Origin: Oscillospiraceae bacterium CM | GTDB lineage: Bacteria > Bacillota > Clostridia > Oscillospirales > Oscillospiraceae | Reading direction: 5' to 3' | NCBI GenBank assembly: GCA_022870705.1 | Contig: CP072107.1 | Location: 2,044,501 to 2,108,500 of the forward strand | Length of the DNA: 64,000 nucleotides | Shown here: positions 1-9,236 of the stretch, one piece after another | Layout: every line of letters starts with the position of its first letter | How positions within the stretch are numbered: the stretch's first letter is position 1 | The notes under the pieces: generated by a model | Seen by the model: the letters and a program-made list of their open reading frames with translations, nothing else | Databases searched by the model: none | What the model was told of the DNA's origin: nothing | Position numbers and translations under genes: made by a program

Positions 1-418
1 CGGCGATATCCTCAATCGTCACGCCGGTTTCCGCCGACAGCTCTGACAGCGTCGGCTCCCGGCCGAGCTTTTGCTCTAAGTGGCTCTTCGCGCTGTGGAT
101 GACATGCGCCCGCTCCTTAATGGTGCGGCTGACCTTGATGCTGCCGTCGTCACGCAAAAAGCGCCGGATCTCCCCGGCGATCTTTGGGACGGCATACGTT
201 GAAAACTGCGTGCCGTATTCGGGGTCAAATCCGGCCACCGCCTTCAGAAAGCCGACACAGCCCAACTGGTAGAGGTCGTCCGGGTCGACGCCACGCCCGA
301 AGTACCGCCGCGCGACACTCCAGATGAGTCCGGAATTGAGCGACACCATTTCATCGGCAGCGTCGCGGTCCCCTTGTTTGGCAGCCAAGAGGCGGCAGAG
401 CGTGGCCTGTTCCATCAT
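1..418 (-). CDS. sigF: Sporulation sigma factor SigF (partial, C-terminus off the left edge)
   Basis: RNA polymerase sigma factor of the sporulation F/G group, which directs early forespore transcription and is held inactive by SpoIIAB. About 139 N-terminal residues are visible. They carry the region 2 pattern: DPDDLYQLGCVGFLKAV, then FSTYAVPKIAGEIRRFLRDDG, then the start of region 3 (ELSAETGVTIEDIA). The ATG at 416-418 overlaps the spoIIAB stop by four bases (ATGA), so the two are translationally coupled. The order spoIIAA-spoIIAB-sigF is the standard spoIIA operon, and this context is what separates SigF from the close paralogue SigG. Confidence 0.9.
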   Translation of the reverse strand, partial: MMEQATLCRLLAAKQGDRDAADEMVSLNSGLIWSVARRYFGRGVDPDDLYQLGCVGFLKAVAGFDPEYGTQFSTYAVPKIAGEIRRFLRDDGSIKVSRTIKERAHVIHSAKSHLEQKLGREPTLSELSAETGVTIEDIA

Positions 419-855
419 TTTTCGCTCATCCGCACCGAGATGTTACGGCGCATGACGACGGTCGTTCCACGCCCGGGCTTTGAGCGGACGCGCAGCTTGT
501 CCATAAAGCTTTCCATAATGGTAAAGCCCATGCCGCTGCGCTCGTCGCCGCCCGTTGTGAACATCGGCGACCGGGCGCGCTTCACATCGTCGATGCCGCA
601 GCCCCAGTCACGAACCGTGATTTCAATCCAGTCATCGTCAAAAAGGCGCGCACGCAGCTGAATGCGTCCAAGTGTGTTCGGATAAGCATGCACGATGCTG
701 TTTGTAACCGCCTCGCTGACGGCCGTTTTGATATCCCCTAATTCCTCCAGCGTCGGATCGAGCTGTGAGGCAAAGCAGGCCATGACCGTCCGCGCGAAGC
801 CCTCATTCGTTGATCGGCTTAAAAACTCCATTTTAAAACCGTTAGTCTCTGTCAT
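415..855 (-). CDS. spoIIAB: Anti-sigma F factor / serine kinase SpoIIAB
   Basis: GHKL-fold ATPase of 146 residues that binds and inhibits SigF and phosphorylates SpoIIAA. The ATP-binding motifs are present: the N box (EAVTNSIVHAY, about residues 48-58), the G1 box (DWGCGI, 83-88) and the G2 box (GMGFTIM, 108-114). Length matches the family. It follows spoIIAA by five bases and overlaps sigF by four, as expected of the partner-switching operon that triggers forespore-specific transcription. Confidence 0.95.
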   Translation of the reverse strand: MTETNGFKMEFLSRSTNEGFARTVMACFASQLDPTLEELGDIKTAVSEAVTNSIVHAYPNTLGRIQLRARLFDDDWIEITVRDWGCGIDDVKRARSPMFTTGGDERSGMGFTIMESFMDKLRVRSKPGRGTTVVMRRNISVRMSEK

Positions 856-860
856 ATGTA

Positions 861-1184
861 TTAGACCTCCTTCGTCAGCGCGGTTATTTTGACGATACGT
901 TCGACCCCGGCCGCGTCAAGCACGCGCCGCGGCTGGTTGCTCACATTTTCAACGCGGACTTTTCCGCCGAGCTCCTGCATACGGCGGTACGTTTTTAAGA
1001 CAATGGCAATGCCGGATGAATCCATAAACGTCAGCCCCCGAAAGTCCAGAATGGTTTCACGCGGCAGCTGCGTGTCGATCTTTTCTTCTATTACGGCAAT
1101 GGCTTTTCTGGCGGCGTGGTGGTCGAGCTCACCATTGAGAAAAATCGTCAGCTGTCCGCCGTCAATCGATGTGCCGATTGTCAT
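861..1184 (-). CDS. spoIIAA: Anti-anti-sigma factor SpoIIAA
   Basis: STAS-domain protein of 107 residues that, when unphosphorylated, binds SpoIIAB and frees SigF. The phosphorylation loop is LTFMDSSGIAIVL, and the second serine (about residue 57) corresponds to the known phosphosite. The reading frame is open further upstream, but the ATG at 1184 is preceded by a strong GAGGAGGGG ribosome binding site and gives the usual family length, so I use it. It is the first gene of the spoIIA operon. I could not identify a convincing sigma-H promoter in the short space before it. Confidence 0.93.
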   Translation of the reverse strand: MTIGTSIDGGQLTIFLNGELDHHAARKAIAVIEEKIDTQLPRETILDFRGLTFMDSSGIAIVLKTYRRMQELGGKVRVENVSNQPRRVLDAAGVERIVKITALTKEV

Positions 1185-1209
1185 CCTTTCCCCTCCTCGA
1201 TGATTTTTT

Positions 1210-1222
1210 GCCGACTGTCGGC
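1210..1222. promoter_or_regulatory. 13-bp palindrome upstream of spoIIAA
   Basis: The bases GCCGACTGTCGGC form a perfect six-base inverted repeat around one base, lying 26 bp upstream of the spoIIAA start and downstream of the valS terminator. It has no U-tract on the minus strand, so it is not an obvious terminator. Its function is unknown; it could be an operator or chance. Confidence 0.2.
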
Positions 1223-1233
1223 CGGAGAAAATA

Positions 1234-1268
1234 AAAATACCCGTGTACATCTTGTACACGGGTATTTT
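1234..1268 (-). terminator. Rho-independent terminator of valS
   Basis: A perfect 16-bp stem (AAAATACCCGTGTACA with its complement) around a 3-base loop. On the minus strand it is followed by TATTTTTATTTTCT. It sits 40 bp after the valS stop and before the spoIIA operon, separating the two transcripts. Confidence 0.88.
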
Positions 1269-1308
1269 ATCTGAACTTTCCTGCGTATTGTGTCGAATCC
1301 GGCTGTGT

Positions 1309-3927
1309 TTACAGCCCTTTCAGGCTCTCGTGCAGATTGTCGATGAGGGCCTTGAGCTTTTCCACGCGTTCGCGCTCGGCGCCCACGACGGCTTCCGGCG
1401 CTTTGGCGACAAAGCCTTGGTTATTCAGCTTGGCTTCTGTTTTTTGAAGATCGTCCTGCGCTTTTTTGAGCTCCTTTTCAATCCGCTCGCGCTCCTTTTG
1501 GAGGTCAACGAGCTCATCAAGCGGCATAAAGAGCTTGGCGTCGTTTGTAACGACGGCCACAAGACCGTCCGTTGTCGTCGGCGGCGTATTTGAAATGCTG
1601 AGTTCTCCCGCATAGGCAAGCTTCGACAGGTAGACGCGCCCAGCCTCAAAAATAGCCGTTTTGTCGGTAACGATATAAAGATGCGGCCTTTTGGACGGCG
1701 GCACGTTCATCTCCGAGCGGCGAACACGGACGGCGCGGATTGCCGCCATGATGATTTCAAAATTCGCCTCGTCCTCCGGGAAGGCCAGCTTTTCCGTCAA
1801 TTCCGGGAATTTCTCAATCATGAGCGCCTCGCCCTCATGCGGCAGCGCCTGCCAAATCGCCTCGGTGATAAACGGCATAAAGGGATGCAGGAGCTTCAGC
1901 GTTTCCGTGAGGACGTAGAGGAGGACCTGCTGCGCGCCGATTTTCGCCGCTTCGTCATCGCCGCTTAAACGCGGCTTTGTCAGCTCGATATACCAGTCGC
2001 AGTAGCTGTCCCAAATAAAATCGTAAATTTTGGCGGCGGCGATACCGAGCTCAAATTTGTCAAGATTGTCCGTCACGGCACCGGCAAGCGCGTTAAGCTT
2101 GGAGAGAATCCAGCGATCCTCCAGCTCCAGCTTATCCGGAAGGGCGTTTTGCTCAATAGTGAGGTTCATCATCACAAACCGGCTGGCGTTCCAGATTTTA
2201 TTGGCGAAGTTGCGCATGGCCTCGCAGCGCTCCGGGTAAAAGCGCATATCGTTTCCGGGCGAATTGCCGGTGATAATGTTAAAGCGCAGTGCGTCCGCCC
2301 CGTAGGCGTTGATGATCTCAATCGGGTCAACGCCGTTGCCGAGTGATTTGGACATTTTGCGCCCCTCGGCGTCACGGATGAGGCCGTGGAATAAAACTGT
2401 TTTAAACGGCTCTTTTTTCATGTGCTCCATGCCGGAAAAGATCATGCGGGCAACCCAGAAGAAGATAATATCGTAGCCCGTGACGAGGACGCTCGTCGGG
2501 TAGAAATAGTCAAGCTCCGGCGTCTTGTCAGGCCAGCCGAGCGTTGAAAACGGCCAGAGCGCGGACGAAAACCACGTGTCTAAGACATCCTCGTCTCGTG
2601 TGATATTTTTGCTGTGGCACTTTTCACAGGCAACGGGGTCTTCCCGGCTGACGCTCGTGTGGCCGCAGTCGGCGCAATACCAGGCGGGAATCTGATGGCC
2701 CCACCAAAGCTGGCGCGAGATGCACCAGTCGTGCGCGTTCGTCATCCAGTTGTGATAAATCTTCACAAAACGGTCGGGGACAAATTTGATCCGCCCGTCC
2801 TCCACAACGTCTAGCGCCTCTTTCGCGAGTGGCTCCATCTTCACAAACCATTGGGGGGACGTGATCGGCTCCACCGTCGTGCCACAGCGATAGCACGCAC
2901 CGACGCTGTGGGTGTGCTCTTCTGTCTTAACGAGCAAGCCGAGCGCGTCGAGGTCTTTAACAATCTCTTTGCGCGCTTCATAGCGGTCAAGCCCGTTATA
3001 TTTCCCGCCGTTAATAACCCTGGCGTTCTCATCAAGAACGAGGATCTGCTCTAAATTGTGGCGTTGGCCCACCTCAAAGTCATTCGGGTCGTGGCAAGGC
3101 GTCATCTTAACGCAGCCGGTGCCGAATTCGCGGTCGACATAGTCGTCGGCGACAACGCGGATTTCCCGGTTCATGAGCGGCAGAATCACCGTTTTGCCAA
3201 TAAGGTGCTGATAGCGCTCATCCGCCGGGTGAACGGCAACGCCCGTATCACCCAGCATCGTCTCCGGCCGTGTTGTCGCAACGATCACAAATTCGTCCGA
3301 ATCCTTGACGGGGTATTTGATATGCCAGAAATAGCCCGCCTTTTCGGCGTGCTCCACCTCGGCGTCGGACAGCGCCGTCGTGCACTGCGGGCACCAGTTG
3401 ATGATGCGGTTGCCTTTATAGATTAGCCCCTTTTCGTAAAGGGAGACGAAGACCTCACGGACGGCGCGAGAGCAGCCTTCATCCATCGTAAAGCGCTCTC
3501 TGTCCCAGTCGCAGGACGACCCAAGCGTCTTGAGCTGCTCAACGATCCGGCTGCCATATTTGTTTTTCCACGCCCAGACGCGCTCTAAAAACTTCTCGCG
3601 CCCCAAATCATACCGGGTGAGGCCCTCATGCCGGAGCTCCTCCTCTACCTTGATCTGCGTGGCGATACCGGCGTGATCCGTGCCCGGCAGCCACAGGGCG
3701 GCAAACCCCTGCATGCGCTTATAACGGATGAGAACGTCCTGCAGCGTCTCGTCAAAGGCATGGCCAAGATGGAGCTGGCCCGTGACGTTCGGCGGTGGGA
3801 TAACAATGGTGAACGGCTCTTTCTCGGGGTCGATGACGCCCTTGAAATAACCCCCGTCCATCCACATCTGATAGATATTTTTTTCCACGTCGCCGGGTTC
3901 ATACACCTTCGGTAATTCTTTTTTCAT
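1309..3927 (-). CDS. valS: Valine--tRNA ligase
   Basis: Class I aminoacyl-tRNA synthetase of 872 residues that charges tRNA-Val and edits misactivated threonine. The signature HIGH-type motif appears as [15 protein letters not shown] near the N-terminus and the KMSKS loop as [14 protein letters not shown]. The C-terminus is a valyl-specific coiled coil ([19 protein letters not shown]). Start chosen at ATG 3927, preceded by GGAGGTT; the frame remains open upstream, but that stretch overlaps the T-box leader. Expression is probably controlled by the upstream T-box element, and the gene ends at its own terminator. Confidence 0.96.
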   Translation of the reverse strand: MKKELPKVYEPGDVEKNIYQMWMDGGYFKGVIDPEKEPFTIVIPPPNVTGQLHLGHAFDETLQDVLIRYKRMQGFAALWLPGTDHAGIATQIKVEEELRHEGLTRYDLGREKFLERVWAWKNKYGSRIVEQLKTLGSSCDWDRERFTMDEGCSRAVREVFVSLYEKGLIYKGNRIINWCPQCTTALSDAEVEHAEKAGYFWHIKYPVKDSDEFVIVATTRPETMLGDTGVAVHPADERYQHLIGKTVILPLMNREIRVVADDYVDREFGTGCVKMTPCHDPNDFEVGQRHNLEQILVLDENARVINGGKYNGLDRYEARKEIVKDLDALGLLVKTEEHTHSVGACYRCGTTVEPITSPQWFVKMEPLAKEALDVVEDGRIKFVPDRFVKIYHNWMTNAHDWCISRQLWWGHQIPAWYCADCGHTSVSREDPVACEKCHSKNITRDEDVLDTWFSSALWPFSTLGWPDKTPELDYFYPTSVLVTGYDIIFFWVARMIFSGMEHMKKEPFKTVLFHGLIRDAEGRKMSKSLGNGVDPIEIINAYGADALRFNIITGNSPGNDMRFYPERCEAMRNFANKIWNASRFVMMNLTIEQNALPDKLELEDRWILSKLNALAGAVTDNLDKFELGIAAAKIYDFIWDSYCDWYIELTKPRLSGDDEAAKIGAQQVLLYVLTETLKLLHPFMPFITEAIWQALPHEGEALMIEKFPELTEKLAFPEDEANFEIIMAAIRAVRVRRSEMNVPPSKRPHLYIVTDKTAIFEAGRVYLSKLAYAGELSISNTPPTTTDGLVAVVTNDAKLFMPLDELVDLQKERERIEKELKKAQDDLQKTEAKLNNQGFVAKAPEAVVGAERERVEKLKALIDNLHESLKGL

Positions 3928-3981
3928 AAGAACCTCCACGCGCTTTTGGCGCCGAATTACATAGTTTTTCAGATATAGAAA

Positions 3982-4300
3982 GCCCGTCTCAAAGCTGTGC
4001 TTTGAGACGGGCAGAAAGACCCGCGGTACCACTCAAATTGCCAAGGCCTCAAAAGACCACGACCACTCTTTAGGACTGAACATAAGTCAGCTGCCATAAC
4101 GCGGCATCTGCGGGAGGCTCTACTGAAGCCAAATACTGTCCGGCATTTGGCTTGTTCTGCGCTCCAGCTCAGAAGGGACAAGTCCGTGATCCTCTGCTGC
4201 CCGCTCTCACCATCAAGAACAATAAGCTCTCTTGCGGGCTTCTCTGAAGCTTCGAAATCAGACCCTCTTCATCACAGCTTTTAACGAGTTTCATTTAATT
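3982..4300 (-). promoter_or_regulatory. T-box leader (tRNA-sensing riboswitch) of valS
   Basis: The leader between the valS promoter and gene contains the conserved T-box sequence GAGTGGTACCGCGGGT (minus strand, plus coordinates 4019-4034). Just downstream is a terminator hairpin with perfect 14-bp arms (3982-3995 and 3999-4012) and a U-rich tail. Upstream bases can form the stem I hairpins, including AAGCCCGC pairing with GCGGGC. A GTC triplet (plus 4177-4179) on the 3 prime side of stem I is my candidate valine specifier; that placement is inference. Uncharged tRNA would favour the antiterminator and allow valS transcription. Confidence 0.9.
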
Positions 4301-4305
4301 TTTAG

Positions 4306-4334
4306 AGCGTAGCACAGTCTGCAAGCATTGTCAA
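4306..4334 (-). promoter_or_regulatory. Sigma-A promoter of the valS T-box transcript
   Basis: On the minus strand TTGACA is followed after 17 bases by TACGCT, placing the transcript start just before the T-box leader. Confidence 0.7.
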
Positions 4335-4342
4335 TGGGCGTG

Positions 4343-4696
4343 TTATTCCTCTTCCCCTTCGTTGGTGTCCTCCGGGTCGGCAGGTTCGGTATCCGGCGAG
4401 AGCGCTTCAATAAACACATCTTTCGGCTGGACGCCGACAAACCGCCTAACCTCCTGCCCATCCTGAAACATCACAACAGTCGGGATGCTCATCACACCGT
4501 ATTCAAGCGCTAAAATGCCCTCTGCATCCACGTCGACCTTGGCAACCCGAACATTGTCAAACGCGGCGGCAAGCTCTTCCAGCACGGGGGCCAGCATTTT
4601 GCACGGCAGGCACCAACCGGCCCAGAAATCAACAAGAACAGTTCCTTCTGCCACTGTTTCCTGAAACGTCTTTTGAGTCAGATGCAGAATCTCCAT
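4343..4696 (-). CDS. trxA: Thioredoxin with an atypical WCLPC active site
   Basis: Thioredoxin-fold protein of 117 residues, expected to reduce disulfides in the cytoplasm. The active site reads WAGWCLPCK (Cys29 and Cys32), with Leu where classical thioredoxins have Gly, and the cis-proline loop is SIPTVVMF. The last 15 or so residues form an acidic tail (DTEPADPEDTNEGEEE) not usual for thioredoxins. It lies 56 bp downstream of, and in the same direction as, a thioredoxin reductase-like flavoprotein, so the two probably form a redox pair. The altered CxxC may tune its redox potential; that is inference. Confidence 0.9.
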   Translation of the reverse strand: MEILHLTQKTFQETVAEGTVLVDFWAGWCLPCKMLAPVLEELAAAFDNVRVAKVDVDAEGILALEYGVMSIPTVVMFQDGQEVRRFVGVQPKDVFIEALSPDTEPADPEDTNEGEEE

Positions 4697-4752
4697 AATA
4701 AAACTCCTTCCGATATTCGTACAGCCGCGCTGCGTAAGCGCGCGCCCACTCT

Positions 4753-5553
4753 TTATTTTTTTGCGAGATAGTCAATCGCCGACAAGACGGCAACCTGCCC
4801 CTCGCCGACGGCCTTGGCCACCTGATACGGCGTTCCGGTGCAATCTCCTGCCGCAAAGACGCCGGGGATATTCGTACGCATCGCGCGGTCGACCTTAATA
4901 TGACCTTTTTCCGTCTCAAGCCCCGGCAGGAGGGAATCCGGCGCGATGGTTGCGCGGAGAATGAAAACGCCGTCGCAAGGAATCTCCTCCCCGTCCGCCG
5001 TGATGGAGGTCACCTTGCCGCTGCCGTTAACGACAACGTTTTTCGTTTTAAAGCGCGTGACAAGGCAGCCGATGGATTCCAGAAAATCCGCCTCGTGCTC
5101 TGCCTCGGGCGACAGGCAGACGACGGCGACCTTTTTCCCTTTGAAAAGCATACCGTCGCACGTCGCGCAATAAGACACACCGCTGCCAAGCAGTGCCGTT
5201 TCGCCCGGGAATACTGCTGTCTGCACGACGCCGGTCGCTAGGACGAGGCTCTTGCAGGAGACGGCCTCGGAGCCGTAAGCAACCGAAATTTCCGCGCCAA
5301 GCGGCAGAATCGTTGTCACGCGGCCGCCGATGAGCTCGGCCCCCATGCCTGAGGCATGCATCGACAGCTTGCCCGAGAGCTCCATGCCGGAAATGCCTGG
5401 CATGCCCGGATAATTGCCGATTTCAACGGCCTTATAAAGGCCGCTTTCCGTTCTGTTATTGGAAATGACGGCAACGCTTTTATCACGCATACGGGCCGTG
5501 ATGGCGGCCGAGAGGCCGGCAGGCCCGTTGCCGACGATGATGATGTCAAACAT
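4753..5553 (-). CDS. Thioredoxin reductase-like flavoprotein lacking NADPH-binding motifs
   Basis: Two-domain flavoprotein of 266 residues, shorter than the roughly 310 of classical NADPH-thioredoxin reductases. The FAD dinucleotide motif is GNGPAG (residues 8-13), the redox-active disulfide is CATC (129-132), and the second FAD motif is GVFAAGDC near the C-terminus. At the position of the NADPH glycine motif it has VAVVCLSPEAEHEA (142-155), without the GGGxSA pattern. The HRRxxxR motif that binds the NADPH phosphate is also missing. Known clostridial ferredoxin-dependent flavin thioredoxin reductases share these losses, so reduced ferredoxin is a plausible donor. The adjacent thioredoxin is the likely substrate. 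Confidence 0.85.
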   Translation of the reverse strand: MFDIIIVGNGPAGLSAAITARMRDKSVAVISNNRTESGLYKAVEIGNYPGMPGISGMELSGKLSMHASGMGAELIGGRVTTILPLGAEISVAYGSEAVSCKSLVLATGVVQTAVFPGETALLGSGVSYCATCDGMLFKGKKVAVVCLSPEAEHEADFLESIGCLVTRFKTKNVVVNGSGKVTSITADGEEIPCDGVFILRATIAPDSLLPGLETEKGHIKVDRAMRTNIPGVFAAGDCTGTPYQVAKAVGEGQVAVLSAIDYLAKK

Positions 5554-5684
5554 GTGATACCCCCGTTTTCTATATAATCCGGTTCATGAACCAAGCGTTA
5601 AATGCAAATTCGCTGGCGGGCAGCAGCGCATTCTTAAAGGGTCAAGGCCGTGCCCGTTGTTAGGGTAATTTTAACATACCATCA

Positions 5685-5713
5685 TTGTAAATACCACACA
5701 AATCGTTTATAAT
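5685..5713 (+). promoter_or_regulatory. Sigma-A promoter of glnS
   Basis: TTGTAA and TATAAT separated by 17 bases, 37 bp upstream of the glnS start. Confidence 0.7.
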
Positions 5714-5749
5714 ATTCATTTATGAGACAAGCTTGGAGTTGAATGGCAC

Positions 5750-7417
5750 ATGGAAGAAGCATCCAAAAATTTTATTCATGCATTTATCGACGAGGATATT
5801 GCCCCTGGCGGCCGCTTCGCGGGAAAACCAGTTCATACGCGCTTTCCGCCGGAACCGAACGGTTACCTGCACATTGGCCACTGCAAAGCCATGACAATTG
5901 ATTTCGGCACAGCCGAGCGGTACGGCGGCCTGTGCAACCTGCGCATGGACGACACGAATCCCGTCAAGGAAGACGAGGAATTTGTCGACGCCATTCAGGC
6001 GGATATCCGCTGGCTCGGCTTTTCCTGGGGCGACCGCTTTTTTTACGGCAGCGACTACTTTGAAAAAACGTATGCGCTGGCCGTCGGCCTGATTCAAAAA
6101 GGCCTTGCTTACGTCTGCCAGCTCTCCCCGGAGGAATTTAAAGAGCGTCGCGGCGATGTCGGCGTCCCCGCGACGAGCCCTTTTCGGGACAGGCCGGTCG
6201 CCGAAAGCCTTGAGCTGTTCGGACGCATGAAAAACGGTGCGTTTAAAGAGGGCGAGATGACGCTGCGGGCCAAAATTGACCTGGCGAGCGGCAATTTCAA
6301 TATGCGCGACCCTGTTTTATACCGCATCCGCTACGCGCACCACCACCGTCAGGGTGATAAATGGTGCGTTTATCCGATGTATGATTTCGCGCACCCGATT
6401 CAGGATGCTCTGGAGGGTATCACGCACTCGCTGTGTTCGCTGGAATACGAGGATCACAGGCCTCTTTACGACTGGGTCATCGAGCATACGGACGTGCCAA
6501 GTACTCCGCGTCAGATTGAGTTTGCCCGCCTCGGCATCAACTATACCGTCATGAGCAAGCGTAAGCTGCGACGCCTCGTTGAAGAGGGCTATGTCGACGG
6601 GTGGGACGATCCGAGGATGCCGACGATCTGTGGCCTGCGCCGGCGCGGTTATACGCCGGCGTCCATCCGCAATTTCTGCGAGCGCATCGGCGTGGCGAAA
6701 GCCCCCAGCACGGTTGAGTTCGGCTTTTTGGAGCACTGCCTGCGCGAAGACCTCAACCAAAACGCCAAACGGGCTATGGCCGTGCTCCGCCCGCTTAAGC
6801 TGACTATCGTCAATTACCGGGACGGCAGCAGCGAGGACTTTGCTGTAGAAAACAACCCGGAAGACCCTTCCGCGGGTACGCGGAGCGTTTCATTTTCCCG
6901 TTCACTTTGGATTGAGCAGGACGACTTTATGGTCGACCCTCCGAAAAAATACAACAGGCTCTTCGTCGGCGGCGAGGTGCGCCTCAAATCCGCCTATATT
7001 GTCCGGTGTACCGGTTATCAAACCGATGAAGACGGCAACGTGACCGAAGTGCTCGCCGAATATGACCCTGAAACGCGTGGCGGCAACACACCAGACGGCC
7101 GCAAGGTGCGCGGAACGATTCACTGGGTCAACGCGCACGATGCCGCCGACGCCGAGGTGCGCCTATACGACAACCTGTTTTCCGACCCCGACCCCGACGG
7201 CGGCGATAAAGACTTTATCACGTGCTTAAATCCGGATTCTCTGGAGGTTCTGAAGGGCTGCAAAGTCGAACAGTCTCTTGCCCTTGCCAAGGCGCCCGAT
7301 ACATTTCAATTTTTGCGTCTTGGATATTTCACGGCCGACAGCCGGGCTTCCACGTCGGATGCGCTTGTCTTTAATCGCTCCGTTGCCCTGAAGGACAGCT
7401 TTAAACCGACAACATGA
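5750..7417 (+). CDS. glnS: Glutamine--tRNA ligase
   Basis: Class I aminoacyl-tRNA synthetase of 555 residues charging tRNA-Gln directly. The N-terminal motif is RFPPEPNGYLHIGHCKA and the KMSKS-like loop is VMSKRKL near residue 270. The C-terminal half carries the two beta-barrel anticodon-binding domains typical of bacterial GlnRS. Many Firmicutes lack GlnRS and use GatCAB amidation instead, so its presence says something about this lineage. It has its own promoter and a downstream hairpin terminator and is monocistronic. Confidence 0.96.
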   Translation: MEEASKNFIHAFIDEDIAPGGRFAGKPVHTRFPPEPNGYLHIGHCKAMTIDFGTAERYGGLCNLRMDDTNPVKEDEEFVDAIQADIRWLGFSWGDRFFYGSDYFEKTYALAVGLIQKGLAYVCQLSPEEFKERRGDVGVPATSPFRDRPVAESLELFGRMKNGAFKEGEMTLRAKIDLASGNFNMRDPVLYRIRYAHHHRQGDKWCVYPMYDFAHPIQDALEGITHSLCSLEYEDHRPLYDWVIEHTDVPSTPRQIEFARLGINYTVMSKRKLRRLVEEGYVDGWDDPRMPTICGLRRRGYTPASIRNFCERIGVAKAPSTVEFGFLEHCLREDLNQNAKRAMAVLRPLKLTIVNYRDGSSEDFAVENNPEDPSAGTRSVSFSRSLWIEQDDFMVDPPKKYNRLFVGGEVRLKSAYIVRCTGYQTDEDGNVTEVLAEYDPETRGGNTPDGRKVRGTIHWVNAHDAADAEVRLYDNLFSDPDPDGGDKDFITCLNPDSLEVLKGCKVEQSLALAKAPDTFQFLRLGYFTADSRASTSDALVFNRSVALKDSFKPTT

Positions 7418-7487
7418 CGCCCCTGCTATATAATCAATTTCGTCCGGTAGTTTCTGTAAAAATTTATTCCGTAATCTGGTATAAAGC

Positions 7488-7532
7488 GCGCGTCCGCCGT
7501 CAACAATAACGGCAGACGCGCTTCACTTTTAT
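7488..7532 (+). terminator. Terminator of glnS
   Basis: A stem of GCGCGTC and GCCGT (one bulge) pairing with ACGGC and GACGCGC around an 8-base loop, followed by TTCACTTTTAT. Confidence 0.72.
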
Positions 7533-7555
7533 ACTTATCGGCGCTTCGGTATAAT
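7528..7555 (+). promoter_or_regulatory. Candidate promoter of the M23 peptidase gene
   Basis: A perfect TATAAT (7550-7555) with a weak TTTATA 16 bases upstream. A forespore sigma-F promoter would be expected for a SpoIIQ gene, but I do not see a good match to that consensus. Confidence 0.35.
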
Positions 7556-7578
7556 TTTTAACTACGGGAGGATCAGTT

Positions 7579-8286
7579 GTGAAAGATAAGTTCTCACTGA
7601 CACGCAGAATCGGCGATTTTCTCGCCGGCAAGGGCTTCTATGTCGTCCTTTTTATCTGTACCGCCGTCATCGGCGTCTCTGCATGGATTCTGCTATTTTC
7701 AAGCAGCCGGGTTGATCAGGCCGGCAAGGACACCGCCGCCAACGCATCCCCGCAGGTCATGGTGTCACCCACCGGTAATCATCCTAGCACCGCTTCGCCA
7801 TCCGCCACGGCGTCGCCATCGACCACGAACAAACCGTCGTCAACCGGGAAATCTGCTGAGGCAATGGCCAAACAGCTGACGTTTTCCTGGCCCGTCGTCG
7901 GTGATATCGACGTCGGCTATTCGGTCGATGACCTCCTCTACGACAAAACAATGGCAGACTGGCGCACGCATAACGGCATCGATATTGATTCCCAAATCGG
8001 CACGAAAGTGCTGGCCGTTGCCGACGGGACCGTTGTTGACGTGAAACTGGACGATCTGCTTGGCACGACCGTTATCATCGACCACGGCAATGGGCTCAAG
8101 AGCATTTACGCAAACCTCGCAAAAACACCTGTCGTTAAAAAAGGCGATAAAGTTGCCATGGGGGCTGTTCTCGGTGCCGTCGGCGATACGGCCATCGGCG
8201 AGTCGAGCCAGCCGTCACACCTCCACTTTGCCATGCTGAAAGACGGCAACCCGACAAACCCGCTTGAATATTTGCCGAAAAAATAA
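7579..8286 (+). CDS. Membrane-anchored M23 (LytM) domain protein, SpoIIQ-like
   Basis: Protein of 235 residues: a short cytoplasmic N-terminus, one membrane segment (about residues 19-41), a Ser/Thr/Pro-rich linker (55-90), and an extracytoplasmic M23 domain. The metal-binding pattern is intact, HNGIDID and HLHF. Architecture matches SpoIIQ, the forespore half of the SpoIIQ-SpoIIIAH channel, and clostridial SpoIIQ proteins keep these histidines whereas the Bacillus protein does not. GTG start with GGGAGGA upstream. It stands alone between two terminators, not beside spoIID, so SpoIIQ is likely but not proven; a vegetative cell-wall endopeptidase is the alternative. Confidence 0.75.
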   Translation: MKDKFSLTRRIGDFLAGKGFYVVLFICTAVIGVSAWILLFSSSRVDQAGKDTAANASPQVMVSPTGNHPSTASPSATASPSTTNKPSSTGKSAEAMAKQLTFSWPVVGDIDVGYSVDDLLYDKTMADWRTHNGIDIDSQIGTKVLAVADGTVVDVKLDDLLGTTVIIDHGNGLKSIYANLAKTPVVKKGDKVAMGAVLGAVGDTAIGESSQPSHLHFAMLKDGNPTNPLEYLPKK

Positions 8287-8319
8287 CTGGCACCATCCTA
8301 TTTAAATCTCATGCCATTT

Positions 8320-8360
8320 CCCGTTTTTTTCGCAGGGCGAAAAAAACGGGATTTGTTTCT
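8320..8360 (+). terminator. Terminator after the M23 peptidase gene
   Basis: CCCGTTTTTTTCG pairs with CGAAAAAAACGGG around a short GC-rich loop, with ATTTGTTTCTT after it. Confidence 0.75.
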
Positions 8361-8495
8361 TATCAGAAGTGCTGCCGCTATGACGATTTCGGCCGCCGCC
8401 GGTCGAAGCCGCACGGAAACAAATTTCAGTTAGCTCTTCCAATTTACCCTTAAATATATTAAAATACATGGGAAAAGCTTCTTGGAGGTGCGCCG

Positions 8496-9215
8496 ATGAC
8501 TGCGGAAAAACCCGTCTTCAAGCGTGTTCTGCTTAAAATCAGCGGAGAGGCGCTGTCGGGTGACAAACACTCTGGACTCGATTTTGACGTGATCAAAAGC
8601 GTCTGCAGAGTCATTAAAAAATGCGTGGATATGGGCGTTGAGATCGGTATCGTCGTCGGTGGCGGCAACTTCTGGCGCGGCACGAAGGACGGCAGCGGCA
8701 AAATTGAACGCACGCGAGCCGACCATATGGGCATGATGGCAACCGTCATGAACTGTCTGGCACTGGCCGACGTCTTGGAGCAGATGGATGTTCCTGTCCG
8801 CGTTCAGACGGCGCTGGAAATTAAGGCGGTCGCCGAGCCGTACATCCGGCTCAAAGCCGACAAACACCTGAAAAACGGGCGCGTCGTCATCTTCGGCTGC
8901 GGCACAGGCTGCCCGTACTTCTCGACCGACACGGCCGCCGTTTTACGCGCGGCGGAAATTGACGCCGATGTCATCCTGCTGGCAAAAAACATTGACGGCG
9001 TGTACAGCGCCGACCCGAAGACAGATCCGACGGCCGTCAAGTTCGATACCATTTCATACGACGACGTGCTCGCCAAAAAGCTAACTGTTATGGATTCAAC
9101 GGCGACCTCCCTGTCTATGGACAATCACATCCCCGTCATCCTCTTCGCCTTGAAGGATCCGGAAAATATTCTCCGCGTCATTCTCGGTGAAAAAATCGGC
9201 ACCGTCGTCGGCTGA
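8496..9215 (+). CDS. pyrH: UMP kinase
   Basis: Hexameric amino-acid-kinase-fold enzyme of 239 residues that converts UMP to UDP. The N-terminal [14 protein letters not shown], the GGGNFWRG loop, the [15 protein letters not shown] helix and the [12 protein letters not shown] nucleotide loop are all present. It opens the pyrH-frr-uppS-cdsA-dxr-rseP-ispG-polC block, with a GGAGGTG ribosome binding site. A weak promoter (TTCCAA, then TAAAAT ending at 8465) may lie just upstream. Confidence 0.97.
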   Translation: MTAEKPVFKRVLLKISGEALSGDKHSGLDFDVIKSVCRVIKKCVDMGVEIGIVVGGGNFWRGTKDGSGKIERTRADHMGMMATVMNCLALADVLEQMDVPVRVQTALEIKAVAEPYIRLKADKHLKNGRVVIFGCGTGCPYFSTDTAAVLRAAEIDADVILLAKNIDGVYSADPKTDPTAVKFDTISYDDVLAKKLTVMDSTATSLSMDNHIPVILFALKDPENILRVILGEKIGTVVG

Positions 9216-9236
9216 AAAACAACTGGAGGTAGGATT

